NCBI RefSeq assembly: GCF_047948215.1
Contig: NC_134461.1
Location: forward strand, 87,664,245 to 87,728,244
Source: Lycorma delicatula
Lineage: Eukaryota; Arthropoda; Insecta; Hemiptera; Fulgoridae
Direction: 5' to 3'
Length of the DNA: 64,000 nucleotides
The first letter of the stretch is position 1. The number at the start of each line of letters is the position of its first letter. Shown one piece after another: positions 47,130-59,343 of this stretch. A model generated the notes under the pieces. It had not been told where the DNA came from. It searched no databases and saw nothing but the letters and a program-made list of their open reading frames with translations. The translations under genes were made by a program, and so were the position numbers.

Positions 47130-48990
47130 AATCTTCTGAAATGGAGAAAACTGTTTATAACTAATCAATATAATTCTAACTCTCAATGAGATAAGAAAAA
47201 AACAAAAAATTCATGCATTAGTACGGCTCAAACCAAAAAGATACAGAATTAAAAAAATATTAATCATTCAAAAAAATTAAAATTATTAATAAAATGTTAA
47301 ATAATTGAAAATTCCGGACCAGTACCAGAAGAGTATAATTTCCTTCGAAATATAAAACTGTAAATAGACGAAAAGTTTTAAATTTATTACTACTGTATTG
47401 CTAGAATATAAATTGTCTCATTTATTATATAACATACATTCAACAAACTATATAATGTACGTATAAACGCGCCCAAGAAAACTCACACATTTCTTACAGA
47501 ATTACTAATTCTGATTCACACATCAAAACAGTACACACTATGAAAATTTGTATATAAGTACAAGGGTGCGTATATAAGGCGCAAAAAAGATTTCAACAAT
47601 AATAAAGTCAAACAGAATCAATCTGTATATGTTATATTTCTTATCTTAAATAAATAACAACAAGAAAAAAAATTAAACTTAACAAAAATAATAGTTCTTT
47701 TCCATTGAATCGTGCCCCAAAAATTCTTATAACCATATTTTTAAATGGGGGCTAAACTAAAAATATTTATAAACCAACTCAACATTTACAAAACCGTAAT
47801 TTATTTTTGAAAAAAAAATACTAAAATTATTTTAAATCAGGAATTACATTTTTAAATTAAACTTTTTTAAAAGCCTGATGATGTTATTCTGATTTAAAAG
47901 TCAAATCCTTTCGATAAATGTCCGATTCGTATGCACAAAAAAGTTTTATTTTTTCAATACATACAAATTATAAACATAAATAAATAAAAAAGTATTTAAT
48001 TTTATTATTATTATGTATATTTATTTATTTAATCTTTACATAAACATACCCTTACCAAAGTTTTTTTCTAAAGCAATAAATTAAAAAGATTACACTAATT
48101 CCTGATATCTGGCACATTCTGTATATATACATATAAAAAATAATTCAAATATATTTACACTAAGTGTAACAATCTAATTTTAAAATATTTTTATAATATT
48201 ATTTTCATTAAAAACTTATTTACAAACTAAAATTTATTATTAGCAAAGTATTAATTTAATTACATAAACTGGATTAAATATTTTAAATGAAAAAAAAACC
48301 TAATTTTTAGTGATACTCATAAAATTACTTAAATCTATATTATACGACAGAAATTTGACCACAGATATTTTAATTTATATATTCCTAAAATTAGCATAAT
48401 ATGCAATTAAACATTAAAAAAATATATAAAATTCATATCTTACAAATTTTAGTTTACTTTTTAAAGAAAAGAAGTTCTAAATCTTTAAAAAACTTCAAAT
48501 TTTTTAATAGAAAATATTTTAAATTATAATATCTGCAAAAAATTTATTAGATTTACATAAATTAATTAATAATTAACTAGTATAATTATTAATATACTTA
48601 CTATTTATTTCAATAAATTATCACACAAGGAACATTAATAGAATACAAAAATATAAATAAGTCAAATTACGTTCAAATTAGGTTAAACAAACGAAATGAT
48701 AACACGAATTGATTACTGGTTGAAGCTGTCCCAGAAATACTTTTTAAGGATAAAAATACGACGGCTGCACTAATTTTAAATAATATAAAACAAAAACAAA
48801 TCGATATTTTTTCCGAAATAAAAAAAATATATATTTATTTATATAACAGCGAATTATATAATAAAAAGTTATAATGTATAAATATTGATAAATAGATTTT
48901 TGATGAAGATAATATTTATTTTAATTTATCGTGTAATAAAATATATAGGCAAGATAAATGTAAAAACGTACATTTACATATAATATTAAC
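47130..48990. other. Very AT-rich DNA without recognisable gene
   Basis: No coding frame, repeat or RNA gene recognised. Confidence 0.55.
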
Positions 48991-49190
48991 GTATAAGGAC
49001 GGCGCACGAACCTAACGCATTCACAAAGAACACTGGCTGGGATAAACGCTGAACAGCGCCCCAAACGGATAAATGGTGCAACTGATCAAGTCAAGCACTC
49101 ATCCACCAAACAGTACTACTGTACTACTAAAACCGAAGTACCAGAAAAAGAAAGGATGAGAAAGACGGAGAAAAATAAATAGTTACCCCA
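48990..49190. other. Isolated GC-richer patch
   Basis: About 200 bases of more balanced composition inside very AT-rich flanks, with no known repeat motif recognised and no open frame. An untranslated exon, a regulatory patch or an unrecognised repeat fragment are all possible. Confidence 0.25.
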
Positions 49191-49594
49191 CTTTTTTATT
49201 CAGAAAAAAAAATCATATATATATATTCCAATAATTTGAAAAAGTAAATAAATCTGAGACGTGTAATGATATAAAATAAAAATCTTTTGTTTGTGTAGAC
49301 AGACATTCAAAAATGAAATATTTGACTACATCAGTAAAATAAATTAAAAATAATAATAGACATTAATTTTAATAAAAGCGGTAATAATTAATACCTTCTT
49401 AATAGTTACTCGTGTAGTAGTAAATATAAAAAGAATTACCATAGGTAAAACAAAACACATCCTCAAATTTTTGAGTTAATGAGTTAAAAAATAAGATAAA
49501 AATCTTTGTTAAAGAACTCTGCATGCAAGATATAAAATATATAACTGAACTATCTATATCTATTAATTAATGTGCACCTTTCGTAAATGAAACA

Positions 49595-50610
49595 ATTCTG
49601 ATGTGGACAGCATGACTACCTTGTAAGCTTATTAAATTACATACACGCATTTCTTGCTGCACTTCAATTAAACTTATTTCATTAAAAGTGAGTTACGATC
49701 ATCCAATTCTTTAATAAAGTGGGCAGTTACACAATTGCATTATGGTGGGCACCACATTGCATCACAATTTTTTTGTGCTGTCCGTATCAGCATTTTATAT
49801 TAGTACATTAATTTTGTTTCACGCCAGTCAAGTAGTTATGTGGTGTAAGTGATCCGTAACCTAGTTAGTACACATCGGTTTGAATCCAAGTTCATCTACA
49901 CATATTTTTTTTAACTTTTTTTTAATTTAAGTATATTGATTTATTAATAATTATTAACCTCTGCAAAAAGTTTTGAATTAAAATGAAAAGTACATGAAAT
50001 TTTATTTTACTAATAACTTCTGATTTTTTTTTCATATTTATTTTTCAATCGGTGGTTAATAATTATTAATAAATCAATATATTTAAATTACAAAAAAGAA
50101 GTTAAAAAAAAACGAAATGAAGTCGGATTCCAACCGATGTGCCTTCCCCTTGTAAGAACCAAATATTTCATTAAAATTTTATTTGGCTATAACTCTGAAA
50201 TCAATGAAAATAAGTACCACTTATGATATATCGTTGAAAAGCTCTTAATGAAGCCTTATTTCTGCAGTTAATAAAAAGTTCAAAATCAATTTTTTTTGGA
50301 TTTTGAGCTTTTTTGGTCACTTTTGGTCCAGTCGATTGCAATCAAGAGGGGAGGGGCACAACTAGATGTTACAACAGTCTTAAATCCAACATTTCAACGG
50401 CTAATCGTTTTTGAGTTATGCGAGATACATACGTATATACGTATTTACATTCACACATACATATATATACGTACGTACGTACAGACGTCACGCCGAAACT
50501 AGTCAAAATGGATTCAGGGATGGTCAAAGTAGATATTTCCGTTGAAATCTGAAAACCGAAATTTTTCGAGATTACAATACTTCCTTTATTTCGTACAAGG
50601 AAGTAAAAAA
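49595..50610 (+). mobile_element. Interspersed element with tRNA-like sequence, copy 3
   Basis: This is the full-length copy. It has the start gatgtggacagcatgac; the ctttaataaagtgggcagtt and gtgggcaccacattgcatc region; tRNA-like arm 1 (tggtgtaagtgat, then cggtttgaatcc near 49872); an AT-rich centre; inverted arm 2 (agtcggattccaaccgatgt near 50123); then the body and the acttcctttatttcgtacaa tail. A 68-codon frame (50296-50502) lies in the body but is not kept in the other copies. Repeated acgtacgt tetramers at 50465-50485 mark an internal simple repeat. Confidence 0.68.
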
Positions 50611-50639
50611 AGACCCCTCTTTTATCATTAAGAACTTTT

Positions 50640-51175
50640 CGCTTAATTCAACACTAAAATTTTAAACACTCAATTACTTTCTTTATAAGGAATTACAATT
50701 TCTTTACACAAGGAATTTATTTTCTTACAAAGTAAAAAAAAAAAAGAATCCACTTTTATCATTAACAACTTTTCACTTAATTCAAAATGTGAAATATGTT
50801 TATAACGTTACTTAATATCCGATTCTATTGCCATTTTTGATAAACAAAAAAAAATATTTAAAAGATTTTTCGCTAATTTATTTTAAATAAAATTAAAAAT
50901 GTTTACGTTTACAAAAACAATCTTACTCTGCCGATATCTTTTTAAATAATATTGATTTTAATAGATTATGTATTATTGCATTTTTGTTTGCAGTTACATT
51001 TAACATGTACGAGTATAAATAACAAATATGTACTCAAATTACTTCTATTAACGTTTTTAAATATATTCTTTTTCATTACCACCCCATGTCTGCTTTATTA
51101 CTATTATTGTATTATTATTTAACATATTTCGTATTATTGATAACTTAATTCATAATTAATTATGTATTTTGCGAT
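50640..51175. other. AT-rich DNA without recognisable gene
   Basis: Nothing recognised apart from a repeated phrase, ttttatcattaa.aacttttc, at about 50620 and 50755, a short direct duplication of unknown origin. Confidence 0.5.
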
Positions 51176-51179
51176 TCAT

Positions 51180-51960
51180 TCATTCATAGTGTTCTGCCAT
51201 TAGGGCAGGTCCTGTCACGGCTGTTGCTCTCTACTTTCTTCCATTGCTAATCTCTTTCTTTCTACATATTCTCCAAAATCCTATCCATCATTTGAAATCT
51301 CACCCTTCTTCTGCCTTTCCTTCCATTCACTAAGCCTTCTATTGCATCCACTAATAAATACCTTCTTCTCATACAATGTCCAAGCCAGTTCCGTTTCCTA
51401 TACTCAATCACAATTAGCTTTTTCCTGTTTTCCGATTCTCCTTAATATTTCATTTGTCGCACGGTCTTGTCATCTCAGATATATCATTCTGCGTTACATT
51501 CGCATCTCAAAAGCCACAATGCGTTCCCTGTCTGCCTTTCTCGTCGACAGTTTTTCAGCTCCATACACCAAACAAAACATTTAATTAATCTCTTCCTGAA
51601 CGCTAATTTTAACTTTCCACGTAGCAGTTAAACTTCCCTTATTATTAAATGCCTGTTTATTTCTTGATATTATTGTTTTAATTTTCTACTGTGCAAGTCA
51701 GGTCGTCGGTTATAAAGCCCCCAAGTACTGAAATTTTTTCACCTGCTCTAAAACTTCACTTTCTATCTTCATCTCAATCCTAATACCATACCATTTCGTC
51801 TTCTCTTTATTCATCCTCATACCCTGACTTTTGCAAGTTTCATTTAAGTCATCAAGCATTTCATTTAATTAACTTGGACTCTCCACCAGTACCGCCATAT
51901 CATCGGCGGTATTTTGTGATACTGCTCAAGATTTTCTCTTAATCCGTCCAGGTAAATGCT
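51180..51960 (-). pseudogene. LINE ORF2 C-terminal half (endonuclease/RT type)
   Basis: Read on the minus strand, broken frames give FLGGFITDDLTC-like sequence, then NIKENRKK and IEYRKRNWLGHCMRRRYLLV, then DAIEGLVNGRKGRRRVRFQM, then LPNGRT. This is the end of a common insect LINE ORF2, with the pattern W-x-GH-x-x-R-x-x-L-L, x-x-E-G-x-x-x-G-(K/R)-R-x-R-G-R-R. The polymerase is missing. It is a different subfamily from the tail at 52070, which lies close by on the opposite strand. Confidence 0.65.
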
Positions 51961-52069
51961 GGTAAGGTATCTTACCTTCGCGTTATCTGTGGATTTACCA
52001 ATTTCCGTTACGATTTATATAATTTATAATTATTTACTGACCTCAATAAAACATTTATTTATTTATTTA

Positions 52070-52178
52070 ATTGTTAGGGATGTAGGATGTAGAGGGTATA
52101 CTGAAATGAAACGACTAGCACTAGACAGGGAATCTTGGAGAGCTGCATCAAACCAGTCAAATGACTGAAGACAAAAAA
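52070..52178 (+). pseudogene. LINE 3' tail fragment
   Basis: The plus strand reads RDVGCRGYTEMKRLALDRES and then WRAASNQSND before the stop and an A-run. This is the last 30 or so codons of the LINE family also seen at 20430-20545 and, inverted, 55740-55850. The A-run after the stop at 52167 marks the 3' end. Upstream LINE sequence is missing, a typical 5'-truncated insertion. Confidence 0.8.
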
Positions 52179-53091
52179 AAATTATTTATTTAAAGCCATC
52201 TAACGAATTTATTAGTTTAGGAACGGTTATGTGTTATTCCAGATTTTTATGTATATATTACAGTAATTTATTGTAAAAAAAAGTTTAAAAAATTAATGAT
52301 GAGTGATGTATCTTGAAAAGGTCACGCATAATGAAAAATTTATAGATTTATAATTTTTAGTCTAAAAAATAGTATCATCAAAAATAATAATACGTTAATT
52401 TAAACTACACTAACTACAAAATTAGTCAGACTGAACGTAGATTAATTCATCTATAGATGGAAAGAATAAGTAAGAGCTCTGTTATGGTTACACACCAAAA
52501 TAGAATAAATAAAAACAGAACTTACACATAAAAGATAGCGTATAAAAACCAAGATTTCAATACATTGACCAATTAAACTAATTTAAAACGTTCGATTAAA
52601 AACAATTTTAACATTTACCAAAAACAAAAAAGCTACCAATATATTGAATGACTTTTCCGGATACGCTGATAAAGTCCTGATTACCAAAATAAGATTTAAA
52701 TATCAACATTTTCGAATTTCGATTACTAATAAGTAATTAGTAATGAGTAATTTGTAATGTAATATATAATATATATATATATAATTTTTTTTTTTTAATT
52801 TTAAGGCTACCTTACTCTAAGAGAAAAATTTAGGAATAATTTATTGACGAAGAAGTAATCCCTATAAAAATAATAAATTTAAAAGAAAAATTTTAAAAAT
52901 ATTAACTAAATTAAGTAATATAACTTTTATGAAAGTAATGAAAAAAATTGCTTCTCATTTTCAGTCCGGAATATAATATAGGTGCCAAAGCTATTTTAAT
53001 TTTAATAGCCCTTTAAGTGATGAAGAAAACTACAAAAAATATTTTTTTTAATAATAAAAATTAAAAAGTTATAGCCAAAAAACAGAACAGA

Positions 53092-53147
53092 ATATATATA
53101 TATATATATATATACATTAACATTATATATATATATATATATATATT
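53092..53147. repeat. Two adjacent (AT)n runs
   Basis: Alternating TA at 53092-53115 and 53126-53147, separated by cattaacatt. Confidence 0.9.
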
Positions 53148-53794
53148 TAGGGGCGAGAAATAAATTATAAGAAACTTTTCCTAGAAATGTCATACATACG
53201 AAGTTAAGCTCAAAAAAATCTGTTTAAGTACAGTCTTCTCTACCACTCAGTAGAGGACAAAATAAGAAAATTTTCAAAAAACTTTTCTGCAGTTTAGGTC
53301 TGGGATCTATAATTTAAAAAAATAAAAAATTGTAGGCATTTATAGATTGCTCCATGTATAAAGTATAAACTGTCAAACAATTTGGAAAATTTTAAACCGT
53401 AGAGATAGAGTAAAAGAACAAAAAAATATACAGTTCAATTTTAGGAGGTGGGGATTAATTAATTTTTTTATTTTATTATTTATATATGTATTACAGGTAA
53501 GAATAAAATAAAATAATAATAAAATCTTTTCTAAATTATCCGAATAAAATCGAAATTGGGTTTTACGCGATATCCTCCTTAACGAATGTTGAAAAAAAAT
53601 TATCGATGACGTATATATAAAACATTTGAACTAAATTTGATAAATTATTTAAAACATTAATAAACTATATACACAGCATATAATAGTGACCGCCGCTTAA
53701 ACAATATCTATGAAACCATGCCAAATTTTAAATGTTTTCACCTATTATATTACAAATCTCAGTAAGGAGATTTATGCAATAACGTACATTCTCC

Positions 53795-53877
53795 CTGGAT
53801 ACTTGTATGTATCCAGAGGTACATAGGGGAGTCCAGAGGGAAGGTTTTACTGACATTAGTTTGATGTCAGTAAAACC
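53795..53877. repeat. Two strong hairpins in tandem
   Basis: Hairpin 1 has the arms ctggat/atccag with further pairing inside (ctggatac...gtatccag). Hairpin 2 has exact 14-bp arms, ggttttactgacat and atgtcagtaaaacc, with a seven-base loop (53843-53856 and 53864-53877). No adjacent gene. Confidence 0.75.
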
Positions 53878-54289
53878 TCCCCCAGCGGACAAATCAAACT
53901 ATCAAGGCCTCATTTTCATACACCCCATATTACCTACATGAAAGATCATTATTAAAACTCATCTTCCATAACTGGTGACTGAATCTTTTATGGATCTCAA
54001 CACCTTTATCAAATGAACGATCGTAACACCATTTTAAATATAATTGGCCTTTATGTCAACCTTTCATAATATGTACGAAATAAATGCCAACCGAATGTAC
54101 ATTTTCTAGTCGCAATTTTAATTCCATTAATTAATTTTAATTTGGATTTATTCAGAAAGCGACTACGTTTCTAACAACGTTGTCTTATCTGGACATGACG
54201 TAAATTAACGAGTTTTAAATTTGTTTATTATAGTTATAAAATTTTAAATCCCCTTTTTTTTGTTCCGTATATTGATTTACCATCATGGA

Positions 54290-54470
54290 TCTTATTTTTC
54301 TTTTGGCTTGATAATAATCTCGCCACATAAGCTTGAAGCTTGTGTGTGGGAGATGAAAAAGGTACTTTTGTAGTATATGAAAAATGCCATGTGTAATCCG
54401 GAATTTGAACCCTGGATCTCTTGATGAAACGCTGTGATGGAACCACTCCACAAAGGAAATCGGCAAATTT
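54290..54470 (-). mobile_element. tRNA-derived SINE, antisense
   Basis: On the minus strand: an A-box-like tgtggagtggt (near 54445), then tttcatcaagagatcc, a B-box-like gggttcaaattcc (near 54405-54417), then tggcatttttcatatac and a body ending near ataatctcgcc. Order and spacing match the SINE at 61440-61565. The head is more diverged. Both minus-strand frames here (83 and 70 codons) are shadows of it. Confidence 0.65.
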
Positions 54471-54798
54471 TCTTCTTAAATAATCATAAATTATAAGTTA
54501 TTTAACAATAGGACTTTTCATTTTTTTGTTCATAATTCTGTCATAGATAAATATCACTAACACGAAATTGGAAATAACTTAGTTTAATAAACTAAAATGT
54601 TATTTATTTGTTTTTATTTATTTATTACAATACATTATATTTTTCTCTAAAAGAGGTTATTTTTTCTGTAGTGGTATTCGATGGCAAATAAATACAATTA
54701 TTTTAGTGAAAAATTATAGTTTGTTTATAATTTGTATTCTACTGAATCACATCGGGTCCAATTTCTATATAATTTTAGGTGTTTATGATATTTAATAA

Positions 54799-54800
<2 letters not shown>

Positions 54801-54837
<37 letters not shown>
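54801..54837. repeat. (AT)n microsatellite
   Basis: Uninterrupted alternating AT over about 37 bases. Confidence 0.92.
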
Positions 54838-54840
<3 letters not shown>

Positions 54841-55136
54841 GACTTATAAAAGGTTTAATGTCTATTAGTCCACATACATTTAAAAAGTAAATAAATAAGA
54901 TTTCAATCTTTCAATCAGGGTTAGGATAAGTTCTTGTAAGTTCTCTTGAAATCGGTTAGGTTGTTCATGTGTAATCCCGGAAAGACAGACATAAGAAATA
55001 AATTGTGGGAATGGGTTAAAATAACAGTAGCAATAACGAACACAAATCAAGATAATGAGTTTTATCTTCAGTATTGTACGCCACGTAAAGAAATCTTGAA
55101 AACACAAAGTACTGTAAAGACAAAACTTCTCTATCG

Positions 55137-55453
<317 letters not shown>

Positions 55454-55711
55454 ACACACACACACACTACATATATATATTTACTACTTTTAACGAGTAT
55501 CCTGTTTTTAAAAATGAAAACAAACAAAATGCGCACTTTCTTAATAACACTACTGTCAGTAACAACTGTTACAGATCGTGATTTAGTCGCAGTGTCAAAT
55601 TATTGTTATAAAAATATGCTGCAAAGCTTGTATACTTTGGATGTTTATGTTACTGGTCACTCAATTATGAAACTGTCTAAATAAAGTTCCGCCTAAGAAA
55701 TCTACTAAAGT

Positions 55712-55732
55712 TATATATATATATATATATAT
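55712..55732. repeat. (AT)n microsatellite at a LINE 3' end
   Basis: Alternating TA over about 20 bases abutting the 3' terminus of the antisense LINE at 55737. Confidence 0.85.
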
Positions 55733-55736
55733 TTCT

Positions 55737-56345
55737 TGTTTTCAGTCATTTGACTGGTTTGATGCAGCTCCTCTCCAAGATTCCCTATCTAGTGCTAGAC
55801 GTTTTATTTCGGTATACCCCCTACACCCTAAATCTCTAACAATTTGTGATTACATATTCCTAACGTTGCCTGCCTGCACAATTTTTTCCTTCTACCTCTC
55901 CCTCCAGTATTAAAGCGACTATTCCAAGATGCCTTAATATGTGGCCTATAAGTCTGTCTCTTCTTTTAACTATATTTTTCCAAATGCATCTTTCTTCATC
56001 GATTTGCCGCAAAAACTCTTCATTTATCACTTTATCCACCCATCTGATTTTTAACATTCTCCTATAGCACTATATTTCAAAACCTTCTTTTCTTCTCAGG
56101 TACGATCGTCCAAGTTTCACTTCCATATAAAGCGACGATCCAAACACATACTTTCAAAAATCTTTTCCTGACGTTTAAATTAATTTTTGACGTAAATGAA
56201 TTATATTTCTGACTGAAGGCTCGTTTCGCCTGTGTTATTCGGCATTTTATATCGCTCCTGCTTCGTCCATCTTTAGTAATTCTACTTCCCAAACAACAAA
56301 ATTCTTCTACCTCCATAATCTTTTCTGTTCCTATTTTTAATTCAG
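55737..56345 (-). pseudogene. LINE ORF2 C-terminal half plus 3' end (copy B)
   Basis: The minus strand reads MEVEEFCCLGSRITKDGRSR, SDIKCRITQAKRAFSQKYNS, FTSKINLNVRKRFLKVCVWI, VALYGSETWTIVPEKKRRF, a stop or frameshift, then LKIRWVDKVINEEFLRQIDE and ERCIWKNIVKRRDRLIGHIL, RHLGIVALILEGEVEGKNCA. It closes with the gctgcatcaaaccagtcaaa tail. It aligns closely with copy A at 19915-20545 and is less broken over the first 79 codons, so it is the younger copy. Its 3' end runs straight into an AT microsatellite instead of a poly-A run. Confidence 0.85.
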
Positions 56346-56349
56346 TGGT

Positions 56350-56950
56350 CCATCTTCGTTATTTCTAATACATTTCATTATTTTCGTGCGGTGAATATAT
56401 AGGAAGAAAAATATTTAAAACGGACTAATATTTACAAAATTTTAATCGCATATGAATAAATAATTTGCTATATGAACAATATAACCTCTCTTAACTCTGA
56501 TGAAAGATGAGTTCACCAAATTTTACAGGACATCAAGCTTGTTATGCAGTCGGAATTTATAATACCAAGACATTACTACTAACCTGTATCGCGGCCCAGA
56601 AGCCTTATCTATGATACCAATCTAGCTGGAATGAAGACTAGTAGTAGTACAATATCTGGAATTCTGAACGTGGCATTTACAATACAACGGTATGAAGAGA
56701 AGAATGACATGTAATGGATATTAAATATGAAATTTATAAAAAAATATATATATTTAGTTTTATAAATATATATATATATTTTTTTTTAATAAAATGGGTA
56801 TAATAATTCTCATTATAAAGAATTCGGGATAGTGTAGATGAAAAAAGTAAAAAAAAAAAAAACTGTACAATCTGAAAAAGTTAACATATATAAATAAAAA
56901 TAAATAAAAGTAATAATTAAAAATTAATTATATACATTTATTACTTTCTC
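56350..56950. other. AT-rich DNA without recognisable gene
   Basis: No gene or known repeat seen. Short AT runs near 56745-56780. Confidence 0.5.
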
Positions 56951-56959
56951 ATCTATACA

Positions 56960-57250
56960 GCAGCTATAGTTATGTAGAAGGGAACGTATGATGATCGGTC
57001 AAAATTGGCATATCCGGTTTTTACCAAATCTTGACGAATTGACCCCTAAGAATCCCAGAAAACCGAAAAATGCCATCAAAATTTCTGCGACAAAATGTGC
57101 GTACGATGTACGCGCGTGTAAATCTCCTTATATCTCAAGAACTAGTTTACTAATTTTTACCAAACTTGGTTATAATATTTCTATAGTAGAGGCATTGATG
57201 CTATTCAATTTTCAATTTAAAAGGTTAGTGGGGGGGAATACAGGGGGGTA
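56960..57250 (+). repeat. Terminal-like unit of composite repeat, copy 1
   Basis: Contains gatcggtcaaaattgg, cggtttttaccaaatctt, tgacccctaagaa, tttttaccaaacttggt and aggcattgatgc in the same order as 58190-58480. The 87-codon frame at 56988-57251 runs through it but is not conserved in the other copy. Confidence 0.65.
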
Positions 57251-57349
57251 AAACGAAATCGTCTCCAGACTTTGCATAATTAAAGTTATATTCTGTTTTG
57301 CTAATTTTGTAAATATTAATAAAATAAACAACTTCTACAAAAATAATTT

Positions 57350-58090
57350 TTTGTTAAATATCAACCTCCACCCCTAAAAATGGTTTTAATTTTGAAGTAT
57401 TATAGAAGACAGAACAAAGTGTGATTTTCGTTGCTTTTTTTTCTATTGGCTTCTCGTTATGCCCAAAAGTTTTTCCTTCACAAAATGGGGTCTCAATCTC
57501 CCACCAACCGGCCGGACCCTAGAAAACCCATTTGGGATTCGCACTGAAAGTTATATACATAGTGCTGTGGGGGTATCGATTTTCACATTTTCAAAGGTCA
57601 CTAAACTTGTTTTTTTTTTAATATTTTTGTGAACAATTATAAAAAAAAAAAATAAAACATCTTTTGTGTAAAAACGTTTTTGCTAAATTGCACCCCAACT
57701 CCAAAAAAATAGTAATAATTTTGAAACGCTGTAGATGACAGTATAGTGGTTCTTTTTCGTTGCAGTTTTTTTTTCTATTAGCATCTCGTTGGATCTACAA
57801 ATTTTTTTCCCCATCATAGTGGGGTTTTAACCCAGCAAACTCCCCCCCCCCCCGTTACACATTCCACATTAGCGGCCGGACTATAAAATTAAAAAATTTC
57901 CTATTTTATTCCTTTTGCCAAATGTACGCACAACTACATTTCATGAGAACTCTTAATGAAATTTAACTATAACCCCCACTTTAGGGTCCGCAATAAAAGT
58001 TACAAATGAAGTCGTGTGAATTATCAATTTGCACCATTTGAAGTCTGTTGAACTCGGATACATTTTTTTTTTTTAATATTGAAAACCTGT
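57350..58090 (+). repeat. Tandem units inside the composite repeat
   Basis: Two units of about 330 bases share attttgaa..., tagaagacag/tagatgacag, ttcgttgc.ttttttttctatt, gc.tctcgtt, tggggt.t.aa and cggccgga. They start near 57390 and 57718. A partial third unit ends near 58065. Poly-C (57842-57853), poly-T and poly-A runs interrupt them. Confidence 0.6.
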
Positions 58091-58189
58091 TTTTTTTTTA
58101 ATTGATTCATATTTATGCGAAAACAAAAACACTGTTTTCCTAAATTTTTCTTTTATTTAGCTCATAATTTTTACTTTTCCATCTAGATA

Positions 58190-58480
58190 GCGTTAAAGCT
58201 CTAGAAGGGAAAGTATTTTAATCGGTCCAATTTGGGCGTACGCGATTTTCACCGGATCTTTACGTTTTGACACCTAAGGAACCACCCAAAAAAAGCCGGA
58301 AGGATATTGTCCGGATGTTCCTGTGTACGAGTGTGTTCGGTATGGCACTCTAAATCACCTAATATCTCCAAAACTACTGGACCGATTTTTACCAAACTTG
58401 GTCAGATTACTTCTATATACGGGGCATTGGTGCCATTAAAATTTCAACTTAAAAGGTCAAGGGTGTGAAGCTGTAGAGCA
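58190..58480 (+). repeat. Terminal-like unit of composite repeat, copy 2
   Basis: Same motif order as 56960-57250: aatcggtccaatttgg, cgattttcaccggatctt, tttgacacctaagga, tttttaccaaacttggt, ggcattggtgcc and gctgtagagcaag. A third copy, inverted, lies at 63795-63980. Confidence 0.65.
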
Positions 58481-58504
58481 AGTATCAGCTGTGGTTATGC
58501 AGTA

Positions 58505-59343
58505 TCAGTGGTTCAAAACTGGTTCAAGCGTTTTCAATCTGGAAATTTTAATATCAATGATACACCTCACTTTGGCCGGCCAATAACTGAAAAACTCTAT
58601 GAAATTATAAGGAAAGTTGAGCAAGAACATGACATCAATAACAAATTAAACATCGACCAAAAAGTATTAAACCATTTCAAAAAGTTTTGATGTAAGAAAT
58701 ATTCGATGTTCGACAGTAAAAAATGGATCGAATTTCAATCTCCGAATCGTTGTTAAAATGGAGCGAAATCGAACCATATTTGAAACGGTTCATTAAAACT
58801 GATGAAAAATTATTTGATAATAATGTACGAAAAGATCGCGGTAGAAGAAGTTGAAGTTTCGTAAACGGCGGCAAATCCAGGACTTACACCAAGAAAAGTA
58901 ATGCTTACGTATGCGCGGTAGGACTGCAAAGGAATTCTTCACTATGAACTGCTGTCACGCGGTCAAACAATTAATTATCACTTCTGTCAATAACTGGTAA
59001 GAATATGTCGAACAATCGCGATCAGAATTAATTATCAGTAAAGGTGTCGTCATTCATCATGAAATTGCCAGATTTGTTGATCTGTCAAAAATTGAGAAAA
59101 TTTGGCTGGGAAGTTTTGATGTAACCATCGAATACTTACTTTTACTCACTTTTAATGCCAGATTACCACTTGTTTCGTCTCTACAGAAATTTTTATTAAC
59201 TTATAAAGATGGTTTTTAAAAGTCTGTGAAAATCATTTTTCACAATTTTTCGTCCAGAAAACATATATGCTCTAGTAACGGAATTATGATTTTACCTGAA
59301 AAGTAGCAAAAGATGGTTGATAAAAAGGTCACATATTTGGTTT
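58505..59343 (+). pseudogene. Mariner (irritans/SETMAR-like) transposase pseudogene, 5'-truncated
   Basis: It starts inside the DNA-binding domain: VVQNWFKRFQSGNFNINDTP, then HFGRPITEKLYEIIRKVEQE, then LNIDQKVLNHFKKF. Frameshifted pieces follow in the right order: TDEKLFDNNVRKDR (first catalytic aspartate kept), NPGLTPRKVMLTYAR, DCKGILHYELL, then VVIHHEIARFVDLS. In the last, the family has H-x-D-N-A-R-P-H, so the second aspartate is glutamate here. Next is MPDYHLFRL, with much of the third motif deleted. The end is LPEK, stop, QKMVDKKVTYLV. At least five frameshifts or stops. The first roughly 40 residues and 5' inverted repeat are missing. Confidence 0.8.

Larger units (their letters stand above)
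52185..54195. other. AT-rich DNA without recognisable gene
   Basis: Contains AT runs at 53092-53115 and 53126-53147 and the paired hairpins at 53795-53877. No coding frame or known element recognised. Confidence 0.5.
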
